Positions 45,591 through 57,054 are shown, counted from the first letter of the stretch. The stretch is DNA of 64,000 nucleotides from Epiperipatus broadwayi (GCA_028023455.1 JAQFVV010006238.1:8235349-8299348); one strand, 5' to 3'. Translations and numbers: made by a program. The notes: generated by a model from the letters alone, not told the origin.

Positions 45591-45965
45591 GACCCATATG
45601 ACTATATAAGCCATTGAGCTTAGATTGAAAATATTATTATGTTTTTAATTTCATTCTCATAGTTTTGTAGTTAAGTAGAGATAAAAGGTGGCTGCTGGAG
45701 GGTTGCATTAAATCCTAAGATCTAGGTGCAATGCTCTCAGATCCAGGGTTCCTCACTGATGAAGGCCACAAGCCAGAAACTAGTCTGGGGATATTGGATG
45801 AATAGGCATTAGATGGGGATTTTATGCACAAGCCTTCTGGCATCCATTGATTACTCTGGTTGGCACAGGGTGGCACTACTGTATGGAGAATTTTTCCTGT
45901 TTAATAACAGTTATGTGCTAGCATAAGAGATTGTGATCATGTAATGTTTAGTGGTCAACACCAAT
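45590..45965 (+). mobile_element. Hammerhead-bearing unit (family H), best preserved copy
   Basis: Runs from GAGTTCAGACCC to CCTGTTTAATAA, then about 55 bp of a following unit start (AGTTATGTGCTAGCATAAG...TGTTTAGTGG) before similarity ends near 45,965. Contains the canonical ribozyme described next. Confidence 0.85.
45741..45799 (+). ncRNA. Type I hammerhead ribozyme, best copy
   Basis: A self-cleaving RNA motif. Stem I: ATCCA (45741-45745) with TGGAT (45795-45799), internal loop GGGTT/ATAT, CCTCA (751-755) with TGGGG (786-790). Core CTGATGA 45756-45762. Stem II GGC (764-766) with GCC (772-774), loop CACAA, flanked by an A/A pair at the 10.1-11.1 position where most hammerheads have G-C. GAAA 45776-45779. 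Stem III AC-TA-GT (779-784): two pairs and a 2-nt loop; ACTAGT is self-complementary, so two molecules could pair. Cleavage after C45785 (GUC). The 4.4-kb copy shows AGC/GCT in stem II, a compensatory change. The stem I internal loop and stem II loop are placed for the usual tertiary contact. Activity is not shown. Confidence 0.85.
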
Positions 45966-47050
45966 CCTACTTTTATAAGTTCCTGAATAAAAAATTCCAT
46001 ATATACCTACAATGTAAGATATATGCAGTTTGTAAAGTAACCTTTTGAATTTATTTACTATATGTGTTAATTTGAACAACAGCCTGAGATTTATCTAATT
46101 GTTAAATAGCATACTATATTAGATAAGTATTTACTTTTATGTTTAGAATAAGACATGGGATGGAATGTGCCTTGACTTAATGACTTGGATTTGAATGTCA
46201 AATGCTTAAAATTGAAATTGTCTATAAGCTGGAATATTTTGTTCAGTTAGCTGTCCCAAAATGAATCTAGCCAGACATTAAGTATTGGTCAATAAATGGA
46301 TGTTTGTTCATTCTTAGCAAGAAGATAAAACATGATTGAAAAATACTAATGCACACTGGTGATTGGAAAAACCTGGTAAAAAATGATTTCTTTTTCATTC
46401 TTCTATTATATTTGGGACAGGGGAGCTATTTTAAAAGAATTTAAATTGGTAGTCCATTTATGGTTGTTTTATCTTATGTGTGTGTTTACCAACAATAGAA
46501 ACTGCAGAACATTATATAGTTTGGTGCAGTAGTTGAGGGGCAAATTCTAAAAGTAAAGACTTACAAATTTCTGAACTGAAGAAAGTAAAATAAAACTATT
46601 CATTTGATTACTTGGGTAACCTGTTGTTCTGAGTTCACCTATTGATAGGCAATTGCAACATAACCTCCTAAAAGAGATTCTATAATTGTTTATCAAAATA
46701 TGTGACTTCCTACGATTATACTCCAAATTTGTTTTTAATCAGTATCTTTCTCATCTCAAGCCACCATAATACAATCATCCACCAGTGCAATAATTCAGAC
46801 CATCTTACCTTACTATGCATGTTTGCTCATCAATTGAGCTAATGATGGTGATGTGTAGGAGTTTTATATTATTATTTTATTATTATCACTGACCAGTAAA
46901 TGGATTTTGCCATTCTAATTCAAAAAAAAAAGAAGGTGGAAGGGGACTGCTCTTGAAGTGGATTTTGTGGATATGTGAACTAATCACTGAAACACATCCA
47001 TGCATAGAATATGCTGCTCCATTTATCTGTTTACATAAAATTTTGCAATG
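45966..47050. other. Gene-free AT-rich stretch
   Basis: Nothing recognised. Confidence 0.5.
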
Positions 47051-47525
47051 TTTTTTAACTTTTCCAGCAGTAAATTTTACTTTCTAAATACCTCAACATG
47101 ATGTCGAATTGTAGCTTCCCAATATTTTACTTATCATATCTTCCCAATGAAAACAATTGGTTAATGCACTTTTTTAGAATGTCAAGATAAACCATATAAT
47201 AGTCATGGTCTATCTCTCCCATAAAAACGATGTTCAAGTCACCATAAAACAATTTTTTAGGAAATCTTGCATCATTTATTCATTTTTCATGTCCAATCCA
47301 ATGAAGGTGTGATGGTATAGTGTCACATCCAGCAAATCAAATTACATATTGATCGGTTTTATGATCTTGTCTAAAGTTTTTAAGGCCTTTATATTGCACT
47401 GATACAATGTCCAAGTTTCACTTCCATACAATAAATTAGCTAAAATAACCCTATACACAGCTACCATAGTTAGAATAATTATTTTTCTGTGATGATGTTC
47501 AAAGTCAAATTCTTTAACATTCACT
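47051..47525 (-). pseudogene. LINE remnant, RT C-terminal region (another family)
   Basis: Minus frame 47,342-47,524 encodes VAVYRVILANLLYGSETWTL and HIK-like QCNIKALKTLDKI, the block after the RT palm in many invertebrate LINEs. Lower down, shifted frames give HTFIGLDMKNE, ARFPKKLFYGDL-like and W-containing blocks typical of the C-terminal tail. It is distinct in sequence from the RTE copies A-C. Confidence 0.65.
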
Positions 47526-47555
47526 AGTGGAAAACATCCTCTGCAGCTATTAGAC

Positions 47556-47648
47556 TTGTATTGTTATATGTCAAAGGGTCGGCTGGGAAGTGAACCTGGG
47601 ACAACTGCTTGGAAGGCAGCTACGCTGACCACTCGGCCACCAATGCTT
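47556..47648 (-). mobile_element. tRNA-derived SINE (family S1), diverged copy
   Basis: Read on minus: GCATTGGTGGCCGAGTGG (A-box-like), GGTTCACTTCCC (B box). The 3' end lacks a clear poly(A), and no certain target duplication is visible. Confidence 0.75.
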
Positions 47649-47784
47649 TCCTACTATGGTTACAAACTTGAGAATGTACATAAGTTTAATACATTGATAG
47701 TTTTATAAGTTGAAAGATGGAGTTAATTTCCAATGAATTGGAGTTGAACATTAATAAATTTAAAAAAAATAAAAATTTATTATT

Positions 47785-48125
47785 ATAATTAGAGGGATTT
47801 GAATTCAAGATTTTTCAGTGTATTTATTTTCCACTCCATCTCAAGCAACTGATAAGGATGACAACATACATGTGAAAAATATATATGATCCCCAATATAT
47901 GTACTTCATGTAAAACTAGTACTCATCAGTTGGGCCAGATCATAATCTCCCATGCATATATATAATCAGTGCTCAGTTTATATCAAGATAGCAATTCTTC
48001 AAACCTTAATGGACAGGCTTCAATCTTCTCACCCTTCCAACTATTCAACCATCCATTCCATTGAAAAACCAACGATAAAATGTTCAGTTTTTATTGGATT
48101 TGATATTCTAATCATTATGTCAATC
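47785..48125 (-). mobile_element. Family T unit, single arm with hammerhead
   Basis: B-box-like TTTGAATTC near 47,800 (minus), hammerhead segment at 47,887-47,941, then the inner part with CCTTCCAACTATTCAACC. Only the left-arm orientation is present, unlike the foldback copies. Confidence 0.7.
47887..47941 (-). ncRNA. Hammerhead fold, family T copy d
   Basis: Read on minus: GATC, CCCAA (stem I), CTGATGA (47923-47929), stem II region GTACTA...TACAT mostly unpaired, GAAG instead of GAAA, then ATAT and TTGGG with GATC (stem I, five plus four pairs). Stem I and the first core block are perfect; stem II is decayed. Confidence 0.55.
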
Positions 48126-48254
48126 TAACCCCTCATATTACAGGACCATTACTTATCCAAATACATTAATAGTAGATGGATGGAATGAACTTATGCTAAG
48201 ATATAGTGTAATTCTAATGCAGTTTGCAACCTGCTTTTATTGAATATTTCTTAC

Positions 48255-48570
48255 ATATGTAATTGGAAGGATTTGAACTCCAATTTTTTTAGTTTATTCA
48301 TTCTCCACTATATATCATGAAACTGATACACATAACCACATACATGTAAAACAGATGCATGATTCCAAATATATGTGCTTCATGCAAGACCAGCATTCAT
48401 AATCTCCCACACACATATATATTCAATGCTCAGGTTATATTAATTATAGCAATTTCTCAAAATTTAATAGACAGGTTTCAATCTTCTGACCCTTCCAACT
48501 ATTCAACCATCCATTTCTTTGCAAAACCAATGATGGAATGCTCAGTCTTTATTGGATGGTATTTTTTATA
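48255..48570 (-). mobile_element. Family T unit, second single arm (ribozyme lost)
   Basis: Parallel to 47,785-48,125: TTTGAACTCC, the CTTCATGCA remnant of stem II/GAAA, CTCCCACACACATATAT, and CCTTCCAACTATTCAACC. CTGATGA is lost. Two arms in tandem orientation about 470 bp apart. Confidence 0.7.
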
Positions 48571-48637
48571 TGTCGCACCCCCCCCCCATTTGAAAATTCT
48601 ATTTACATTAAAACAAACAATCAAAATAACGAAAAGA

Positions 48638-48739
48638 GTCAAGCATTGGTGGTCGAGAGGTCAGCGACAGCTGCTTTACAAGCAGTTGTCCCGGGTTAGC
48701 GGGTTCGCTTCCCGGCTGATGCTATGGCACATGAGAAAA
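48638..48739 (+). mobile_element. tRNA-derived SINE (family S1), 15-bp target duplication
   Basis: GTCAAGCATTGGTGGTCGAG start, B box GGTTCGCTTCC, and an A-rich end. Flanked by AAAATAACGAAAAGA at 48,623-48,637 and 48,740-48,754. The least diverged copy of the family here. Confidence 0.92.
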
Positions 48740-48754
48740 AAAATAACGAAAAGA

Positions 48755-49494
48755 ATGAGAGAAGATGTGTGTTTTTATAGATTTGGTTGAATCGAAATTA
48801 AAAAATAAAAAAATCACATAGCGAAAAATAGCTTCTTTTTAATCTTTATTTGAGTGATAAAAATCATTGTTTTTTTTTCCTTTTAACGTGCTGTTTTTGA
48901 TCAAGAATTTCACCAACATCTGAGTTTCAATGAAGAATCCGAAGTTTATAGATTAAAACATGATTGAGAAGGACAAACTCTTAAATAATAATGTCAATGA
49001 TTTTATTTTAAAAAGAAAAAAAAATCAAGTATTTTTTTTACATTAATGCATAATTTTTCACTTTTCAAAGCTCTTTGTACTTTTTATTAAGTACGCAACA
49101 ATAGAAAATGCCTTAAAAACCTGGTTGCATGATTAAAATAACAAAATATAAATGTATGTGAAGAACCTTATTTTAAATGGACGAGTGCTTATATATATAA
49201 CTTATGGTGCATCTAAATGTTTTTAGAGGGAAAAAACAGTTATGCAAATCTTTATCATCAAGTATTTCATTTGCCTAGTGTTACCTACTTTATTTATCTG
49301 CAGAGAAATGCGAAAAAGATCTATGCAATGCAGAAACTATATAAAAAAAGAATTTATTTTACAATTAATGTAATTGTTTTACTTGTGCACCATATAAATA
49401 TTCAAAATTTGAATTGGATTCTATATTTATTAAATCTTTTCAAACACAACGTCATAGTCTGGGTTGCACACTTTGATGTCATCACTTAAAATCA
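48755..49494. other. Gene-free AT-rich stretch
   Basis: The open plus frame at 49,217-49,489 has no recognisable family. Confidence 0.45.
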
Positions 49495-49895
49495 TAGATT
49501 CACTGCAGGATGCTCTTTTCAAATTCAAATCCATATTTTCTAATGTCTTACCTACTTGGTCACATCATTCCAGTACACTTTATTATTTTATCCATCCATC
49601 TCACATTGTTTCTTTCTAAGTCTTTTACAATCTCTTGGAATCCAGTTTAAGATTTCAATTGTAAGGTTATTATCATCTCTTCTAGGAATATGTCCAGATT
49701 AACTCCAGTCTCTTAAAAAAAATTTTCAATGATGTCAATAATACTTGTTTGTTGTCTTACCCATGTATTCCATTTTCATTCTCTTCTTGAAACTCTTAAC
49801 ATATATCTCTCCATACTTCATTGAGTGGTTGAAATATCTATATTGCTCTTCTGTTAAATGTTTAATTCTCAGATCATTAAAAACTGGTAAAACAT
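49495..49895 (-). pseudogene. RTE LINE remnant, 3' end (first of two overlapping pieces)
   Basis: Begins at the family 3' end (CACTGCAGGATG) and runs through the RPRKRPRVRW-encoding part to the KCAIPVL region. Minus strand. Confidence 0.7.
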
Positions 49896-50425
49896 ATTGG
49901 TCTTTTTCTAGATTTTTTTACAATCTCTTGAAATTTAGCTTAAGACTTTAGCAGTGCATATATTATCTTTTCGAGAAATATATCCAGTCCAACTAATCTC
50001 TTAATTCTTTCAAATAATTTTAATAACACTTGTTAGTTCTCACCCATGTATTTAATTTTCCAATCTCTTCTTGAAACTCCTAACATGTATCCATCCATAC
50101 TTTGTTAATTGGATTGCTCTTATGTTAAAGCCATGACTCAGAGTCATATGTAAAAGTGATAAAACACCTTTATTAAAAACATCTTTTCTTATATTATTTT
50201 TATGAAAAGTACTTCAATCAAGTATAATTCTATGATTAAATTTGTTCATTATGTTTCCATCTGTATTAATAGTCTGAACAAGATGTTTGTAGTTATTAAC
50301 TTCTCTATCTCATCATTGACAATCATTATTTTCTTCTTTTGAAAAAAATCATTAACAATTACTTTAGTCTTTATAACATTTATCTTTAATCCCACTTATT
50401 TGATTACTCTTGCAGCACTGCATCA
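49896..50425 (-). pseudogene. RTE LINE remnant, second piece repeating part of the first
   Basis: Restarts within the 3' region already covered by 49,495-49,895 and continues to the NALKL region, where it breaks off at GATTACTCTTGCAGCA. The same break point occurs at about 57,490 in the duplicated segment. Confidence 0.7.
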
Positions 50426-52180
50426 TGTAATATATAATATTTTACTTGCATTAATGTGCTTTAAAACTAAATATTTTTGTTTAAATATTTTATTTCAATG
50501 GACATAATGCGATATCAGTTTTAATTTTTATAAATAATGCACCTTTATCCTAGTTAGTAAATACAATTGGTAATGCAGAATACATCACAAATGCAAAAAT
50601 CTTGCATAAAAATAAGCAGTTATGAGTTCATATGGAAACAAAATTGTTACTTTAAACACATAAAAATTCAACTAAAAGCATAAAGCTTAAATTGGAATAT
50701 GTTAATTAATTGATAAACATTTTACTAAGTATATTTAATAATTTAATAGTTATAATTAAAATATATATGTATTTCATTAATGTTCTGCCATTTTGCATCT
50801 TACATACAAAGAGAAAATTTCCAAATCACAATTTATGAAATGAAAGATGAAACAAATGCGCATGAAAAAAAAAACAATACAAAGTACATAAAAAGGTTTA
50901 TTTTGGATCTGCTTTGTTCTATTATCAAAAAAATTTCTAATTAATAAAACTGAAATTCTTCTGCACTATCATTTTTATAACAACATATTGTGAATTTATT
51001 TATGTGAAAGTTTGATAGAGAAAATAATGTACAATCAATTGTTAAAGTTTTAATAATATAAATGATTAAATCTATTTTTATCGCTGATAATGTAGATATA
51101 TTATTTATATTTATAATAAAGACTGCTATTACTGAAAAAAATTATGAGATTAATAATCTAAAATTAAGCAAATAAATGATTTTTAACTTATGTTTAATAA
51201 TATTTGATTACATAAAGTTGATTATTAACTGCATGATGCACAAAATCATTTTTTTTTCTAATTTATTTTCTTAAAATAATTGTTTGGCGACATATAAAAT
51301 AACATTTATATAAATTTTAATCAATATTGATCAAGTTAATTTATTTTATCTAATGTCCACATTTAAAATTTAATATTATTTTCTTGTTCTTGTTAAAATA
51401 TATGTGATTAAAGCAAGTTCCTTATTTAAATTGACATTTTTTTAAAATTTGAAGTAATTAATATTGAAAATTGAGTATATGATAAATAAAAGCACTGATT
51501 ATCATACAAAAACATGATGAAAATAAGGTAAAATACATCAATCCTGTTTACTACTATAATCAAAATATGATAATTGGGTAAGGAATAAACTCTGTACTGT
51601 ACATTTTAGCATCAATGGCATCATAATAAAGTCACTATCATATGACATTATCAATTTTACAAATGACCATTATTTTAAAAAAAATGATTCAATTTTTTTT
51701 AAAAAAGATTAACATAGCAAATAATCTATTGAAAATTAAATAAAGCGTACATATTGAAGATGATTGTTATAGTAAATCTTATAAAGGTTCATCACTTATC
51801 AGGATTTTTTTTTAAAAAAATGTACAAAAGATATAATAAAAGTCATTTAATTGATAATATAAAGTGATTACAAACATTCTCATGTTAATTAGAAAGCTAT
51901 AATGAATATTACCTTCTGTCTTATATTTATGAAATAATGCAGAAGTATTAAAAACCTCCAGCAATCTATATGTAAACTAATTGGTAATAAACATAATAAC
52001 TAGAACAACTCTGCCTATGACTTAGTTTTGATTTTATACTTGCATGTCAATTTAGGGGCATACATGCAGAGCATCATTTATGTACACTAATGTGATTTCA
52101 TCTATATTTGAACTATTAAAGTTATTTTCACATCTATTAGCAGAAGATTAATTTCATATTATAGTTATTAAATTTTATTT
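49970..52180 (+). repeat. Segmental duplication, copy 1 (partner 57,055-59,170)
   Basis: About 2.2 kb, direct orientation, 7.1 kb from its partner. Shared stretches run through the RTE remnant and then about 1.7 kb of non-coding DNA, e.g. GCTTTAAAACTAAAT, AGTAAATACAATTG, GTTCTGCCATTTTGCA, AAAGTTGATTATTAACTGCA and CTCCAGCAATCTATATGTAA, with small indels throughout. No gene within. Confidence 0.85.
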
Positions 52181-52650
52181 TCTTTTGTATTAGACAAAGA
52201 AAAAAAAGTTGTTTAGGTAAATAATCTACATGTCCAAGTAGAAATCTATTTTCATTGTATGTATTTTAATTTTTGTTTTTTGTTTTGTAATGTTACTTTC
52301 CAAATTCTGAATGGACTGCTTTTAGTTAAAACATGTTAACCTGTTGACTGTCTTCTTTGACTCTTAATGAACATGGCTTTAACTTGCTCTAAAACTGGCA
52401 GTTTTTAGATTATTGTAGCAAATTTATGCTCATTTTAAAGCTTAAATAGTACCGTAAGATGCTGCCCTCTCTAGAATTATTTTTCAAGTAAAAAAAATCA
52501 ATAATATTTGAATTTAAAGTTTTAACAATGGGGGGGGTGATCTTTCTTAGGCACTGATTGATTATTCTTATATTGAACAAAAGGGAGCACTTGTCAACAA
52601 TTTTCACCACTCCAACTTCTTTGTTTTGATTTTTAAAACAAAAATGAATG
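52181..52650. other. Gene-free AT-rich stretch
   Basis: Nothing recognised. Confidence 0.5.
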
Positions 52651-52684
52651 TTTTAGAGCAGGGATAGACAATTGTTTTGGCTCA

Positions 52685-52777
52685 GGGGCCACAGAGGTTG
52701 GTGGAGGGCCACATTGGGGCCACAGAGGTTGGTGGAGGGCCACATTGGGGCCACAGAGGTTGGTGGAGGGCCACATC
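52685..52777. repeat. 31-bp unit repeated three times inside the hAT derivative
   Basis: Units at 52,685-52,715, 52,716-52,746 and 52,747-52,777 start GGGGCCACAGAGGTTGGTGG; only the last base differs. Amplified sub-terminal sequence of the element. Confidence 0.95.
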
Positions 52778-52799
52778 AGGGCCACTTTGTAGAAGCAAA

Positions 52800-52960
52800 G
52801 GTTAGCAGAGGACTGCACCTTTTTTTCATGACACAATAAACACACTGCTTTATTCCCTGTATTACCAAAGAAATATTTGTTGTCCATTCTTCATTAAACA
52901 CATGACATTCATCACCAATTTTACATTTTTTCAAAGGGTTCATGGTTTCGCTAAAGTTGG
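52800..52960 (-). pseudogene. Fragment of a BED-like zinc-finger N-terminus of a hAT transposase
   Basis: Minus strand: DECHVFNEEWTTN in one frame, then, one frameshift later, NKYFFGN and AVCLLCHEKK. This pattern (ECRVFNEEW, then a YFF block and CLxC) is the start of the zinc-finger domain of GTF2IRD2/ZMYM-type hAT transposases, in which the Cys pair is followed by a His pair; the latter is lost here. The element therefore descends from an autonomous hAT by internal deletion. Confidence 0.6.
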
Positions 52961-53219
52961 AAATGTATATATTTGCTAATGCAAAGACAAAATTGAAATT
53001 AACCAGATCAACTGGAAAAGCACTGCACATCATATTTACACTGCACGTGTATTGATGTGGCCATCCTAGCGGAAAATATGAGATGAATCTTTGGTCATGC
53101 ACGGGAAGAAAATCTCAGTTCAAGGCAGATTTTTCTGATTGTCTTGGCAGGCCGCATAAAAACTCTTAGAGGGCTGCATGTGGCCCTCAGGCTGCTATTT
53201 GCCCACTCCTGTTTTAGAG

Positions 53220-54295
53220 TATTTTTTTTACATATTATAAATTATTTTGATAAAATATGCTGAAAATAAAATTATTTTAAAAAATAGTTAAGATTTTAGT
53301 AAAAATTATTTACTTTTACATGAATGTAAATTGAGAAAGAAAATCAATGATGTAAGCAACATTTTCTAATAGGTTATGAATGTTCTTTTTAGATTCTCCG
53401 CTATAAAATATTTTTATAATTATAAATAGAAATTTACTTTTGAAAAAACTTTTGTTCCCTTTAATAATTCTGTCAAATTATTAATTTGCTTTTTACAAAT
53501 GAAGTAAAATGAATATAATATTAAAAGACGAATATATTTTTATTGCTGATTTTGTAATTGACCAATCAAAAGTTTAGAGTTTTAACTCACTTGAACAACA
53601 GGAATTTTTGATGAAGACTACAGTTAACATATTAAAAGGTTTATTTGTCAAATATTTAAAACTTAGCAAGAGAAGCCAGATTTGGAAAGTTAACAAAAGA
53701 TGAGAAATTAAATGAGATAGCAACCGTGCATATATTTCACTAGTAACATTCAATCCAAATAAAAATACATTTTTTTATTAATAAATAACAGAAGATAGTG
53801 TATCAGATTAAAGAAATGAAACATTTTTGATTAGTAAATAATTGGAGATATTGGATCAGCCAGAGGAGATAGAACATTTAAAAAGAAATAAAAATTGTGG
53901 ACAGGCAGTTAGATTTTGGGTACCAGAGCAAGGAAGAAAACTTTCTCACACACATAAGAGTGAAATGCTGGAGATAAATATTTAATTTATTAGATAAAAC
54001 AGTTACCAGTGGAAAATAAATATTTCATTGGATCATTAAATTTACAAACAAGAAATATAAATTAAAATGCTGCTGAAAGATTATTTGAATATTTAATATG
54101 ATGATTATATGATAAAGTTGTAAACATGCTTGGCTACTGAGCCACTGTCCACATAAAAAATGTGCTGATCCTTTGACTATCTACATACAGAAATCCACAT
54201 TCAATCAAGACTTCCTGCAAATTAGAAGAAAACCAGTTCAATAGATTCCATAGGAATCTGAAAAGATATTATTCAGTCAGTCCATATTTTTGTAT
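53220..54295. other. Gene-free AT-rich stretch
   Basis: Near 53,607 a TTGATGAAGACTAC block recalls the PLE 3'-end hammerhead-like sequence, but no GAAA follows. Short direct repeats near 53,790-53,880. Confidence 0.4.
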
Positions 54296-54299
54296 ATAG

Positions 54300-56284
54300 T
54301 ATAACGGTTGGGGAAAATGTTGCTTACTGTATCTGTCATACAGGGTGCCACCTGGCTATTTGAACTTGGAAAATTTATATAGTAGGCAGATACATAAGTT
54401 AAGATCCAAATTATACATATATATTTTATTCCAACTATCAGCCCATGCCACTAGCTCAGTGAGACATAGAGATTTATAAAATATAAATTCCCTTTTAAAA
54501 ATATTTTCAATATTAAAAAAATAAAAGAAGCCACTGCCAGTAATAACACACACAAACATTTATTAAACATGTATAAAATTTAGAATTATTTTAGTATAAC
54601 TTTAATTAATTTTTTTCCTTTATAAAACATTATAACTTTACTTTAGATTTTAATTTACAATTTAACCTTTATTTTAGATGTTCACACAGATGAATTTAAT
54701 ATTTTATTAGTGTCGAGTATGAATAGACTACATAGATTGTGTTTGAAAAGAAAATATTTTATCCCTGATTTAACCTTAAACCAAAAGTTTGCAGTCAAAC
54801 CAACACTAATCTGTCTGATATATCGATGTATTCAATGCAGCATAAATACAACAGCACAATACCATACTGTCAGGAAAGCACATCTGAACAGCATGGTTAT
54901 AGAGAAGAAATTGTTTCTCATCCAGTACAGGAATGTTACATCTGTCTGGTAAGAATAACAATAAAAAAACTCCATAGGAAGGGATTGCAGTCCTTTTTAC
55001 CATCTTACTATCCCATTCCATAGGCTAAAGGGGTGATCCAAAGAGCAGGGAATATGTCTGCTTCCCATGGTCAGTACAAAATGGGACTTATTTTGCCCAA
55101 GTGTGGCATATAATGTGATCCTGCACGTAGTGGATCTTCATACTACATTTACTAATTACACCAATATACCCAATTTAACTATGAAACAAATAACCTAAGA
55201 TTTACCCTCCCTTAAACTAACTTAATTTTATGAATCTATGCAGCCATTCATGCCTGACTTAACTTTAACATTATTTAATTAAAAGTTTAGCTTAACAGAA
55301 AAAAAAATCATAATAAACAAATAAATTAATGGAAATGATTTAAAAAAATACATTCAATAAAAATAATTATTAATAAATTGATTTAGTTGATCAGATAGGA
55401 AATTCTATTGCTATAATTTAAATGCTGGTAAAGTTTTATATTTAGTGTTCATGAATTATCTAAAGTTCTTACGGTTTTAAAATACTGGAAAAGTTTTTTT
55501 TAGAATTAAAGTTCATTAGTTAGAGTTCTTACTGTTTTAAAAATTCTGTATTTTCTAATTGCTTGTAATTTGGAAGGTATTAATTCCCACGACATTCTGA
55601 GATCAATATGCAGTTAGCCATTGGTCCTTTATTGTAGCTGGTATTTTATTGCTGGGTCTGACATCCTATGGTCTGCAATATGGGAAAATGATGTTTCATT
55701 ATTTTTTAGAACAACTGAAGGAATTGAAAGTGCATTTTTCAATCCCTTCTCCTTCAACTCTCTCTGACTTAACACATATCACCCCTCTCTATCACATCCT
55801 TTCCTTTTTTTATTTATTTCCAAACTTTTCTTTTTATAGTCAACTTTTGGATCGAGTGGACATTACATCATGATGATGATGATCCTTTCATTGAGGTCCA
55901 TTTTCTGAGGGATTTCTTTTATTGGCTATTAGTTTCTATTGTTTTTTTCTCTCCTATCTGACCTTTACTTATAAATTTTGAGATTCCCAAGGGCTAGTTT
56001 ACTTTGACTAATTGAAAATAATCATTTCCATTTTATACAATAGCATTAATTAAATTATACACATTCTTAAAGATATATTTTTTTCTTTAAATCTTTACTG
56101 AAAATTTAGTTTTAAAATACTTTTTTTTTTTAATAAAGTTTTCTTTTAATAATTTTTTATATGTGTGATTTTATATATATATAAAGCTTAGATTAATTTT
56201 TTTTTAAAAAAAGTTTTTATCTGTAAACTTTTATTTTTAATTTTATTTATTAGAATGTAACGGCATGTGTGCCCACCTGTTACA
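54300..56284. mobile_element. Solo-LTR-like element, copy 2 (2.0 kb)
   Basis: Start TATAACGG (TGTAACGA in copy 1) and end CTGTTACA; ATAG at 54,296-54,299 and 56,285-56,288 is a 4-bp target duplication. It aligns over its whole length with 11,590-13,786, with indels; CpG sites of copy 1 are mostly TG or CA here, so it is older. No coding region. Confidence 0.75.
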
Positions 56285-56288
56285 ATAG

Positions 56289-57054
56289 TAAGCGTATACT
56301 TATATGTATCTGAATAATACAAGTTCTTGGTGACTAGGTAATTATTGTATTTTTATTTAAATATATCATATAACCCATATATGTGGACTGTCTTTTTTGT
56401 TTCTTATAAAACTGTATTTTAACTTTAATAATTTTCTAAATGATAGCCATTGGCCATTAAAAATGTAATTTCATGAGAGTGGTGAATATTCATTTTTTTG
56501 ATCTCATTATATTCCATTAATTTATCAATATACATATGATTATATGAGTAAACATATGCCCTAGTGTTAACATATCTCCATTAGTATAGGTACCACCTGC
56601 TCTGTGATTGAGCTAGATAAAGTTGGGCCCTCTAATTATCCTAACATAAAAATTCCCCATCGATGATCCTCAGATAATTTTTACTTTGGTAGAATTGGAA
56701 TTTGGAATCAGCTAAGTCTGATGAGCATAAATATATTGCTGGGCTACATATTAATAAGAAATATGTAGATAATATTGTCAGGCAAATAGAGGAAGGTGAG
56801 TTATTTTATTAAAAGCTTTCGCTTTATAATATTGATAGATCTAATAGATCAAATAGATATCAGGATATCTTCAAAATTGTTTCTTTAATCAAGTATTATT
56901 ATGAGAACAAAATAATCTCAATTATGTATTTTTTTACAGTAGATAAGATTTAAAATAAATTATCTGCAGATGAATGGTGACTAGACGGCCAACGTGATGT
57001 ACATTAAGTTAGCATTTTAAAAAAAAACAATATAAGTTGGTTTGTTGCAATATA
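56289..57054. other. Gene-free stretch
   Basis: Less AT-rich around 56,600-56,690; nothing recognised. Confidence 0.5.

Larger units (their letters stand above)
52659..53211. mobile_element. hAT-type deletion derivative (553 bp)
   Basis: Flanked by the octamer TTTTAGAG on both sides (52,651-52,658 and 53,212-53,219), an 8-bp hAT target duplication. Ends CAGGGATAGACAA and ...TTTGCCCACTCCTG are imperfect inverted repeats. Contains a three-copy 31-bp tandem repeat and, on minus, a fragment of a transposase zinc finger. Confidence 0.9.

Noticed and set aside
48638-48739. Functional tRNA gene
   Set aside because: A and B boxes are present but no acceptor stem; poly(A) end and target duplications identify a SINE.
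53600-53650. Further hammerhead (TTGATGAAGACTAC)
   Set aside because: No GAAA and no stem III follow; at most a relic.
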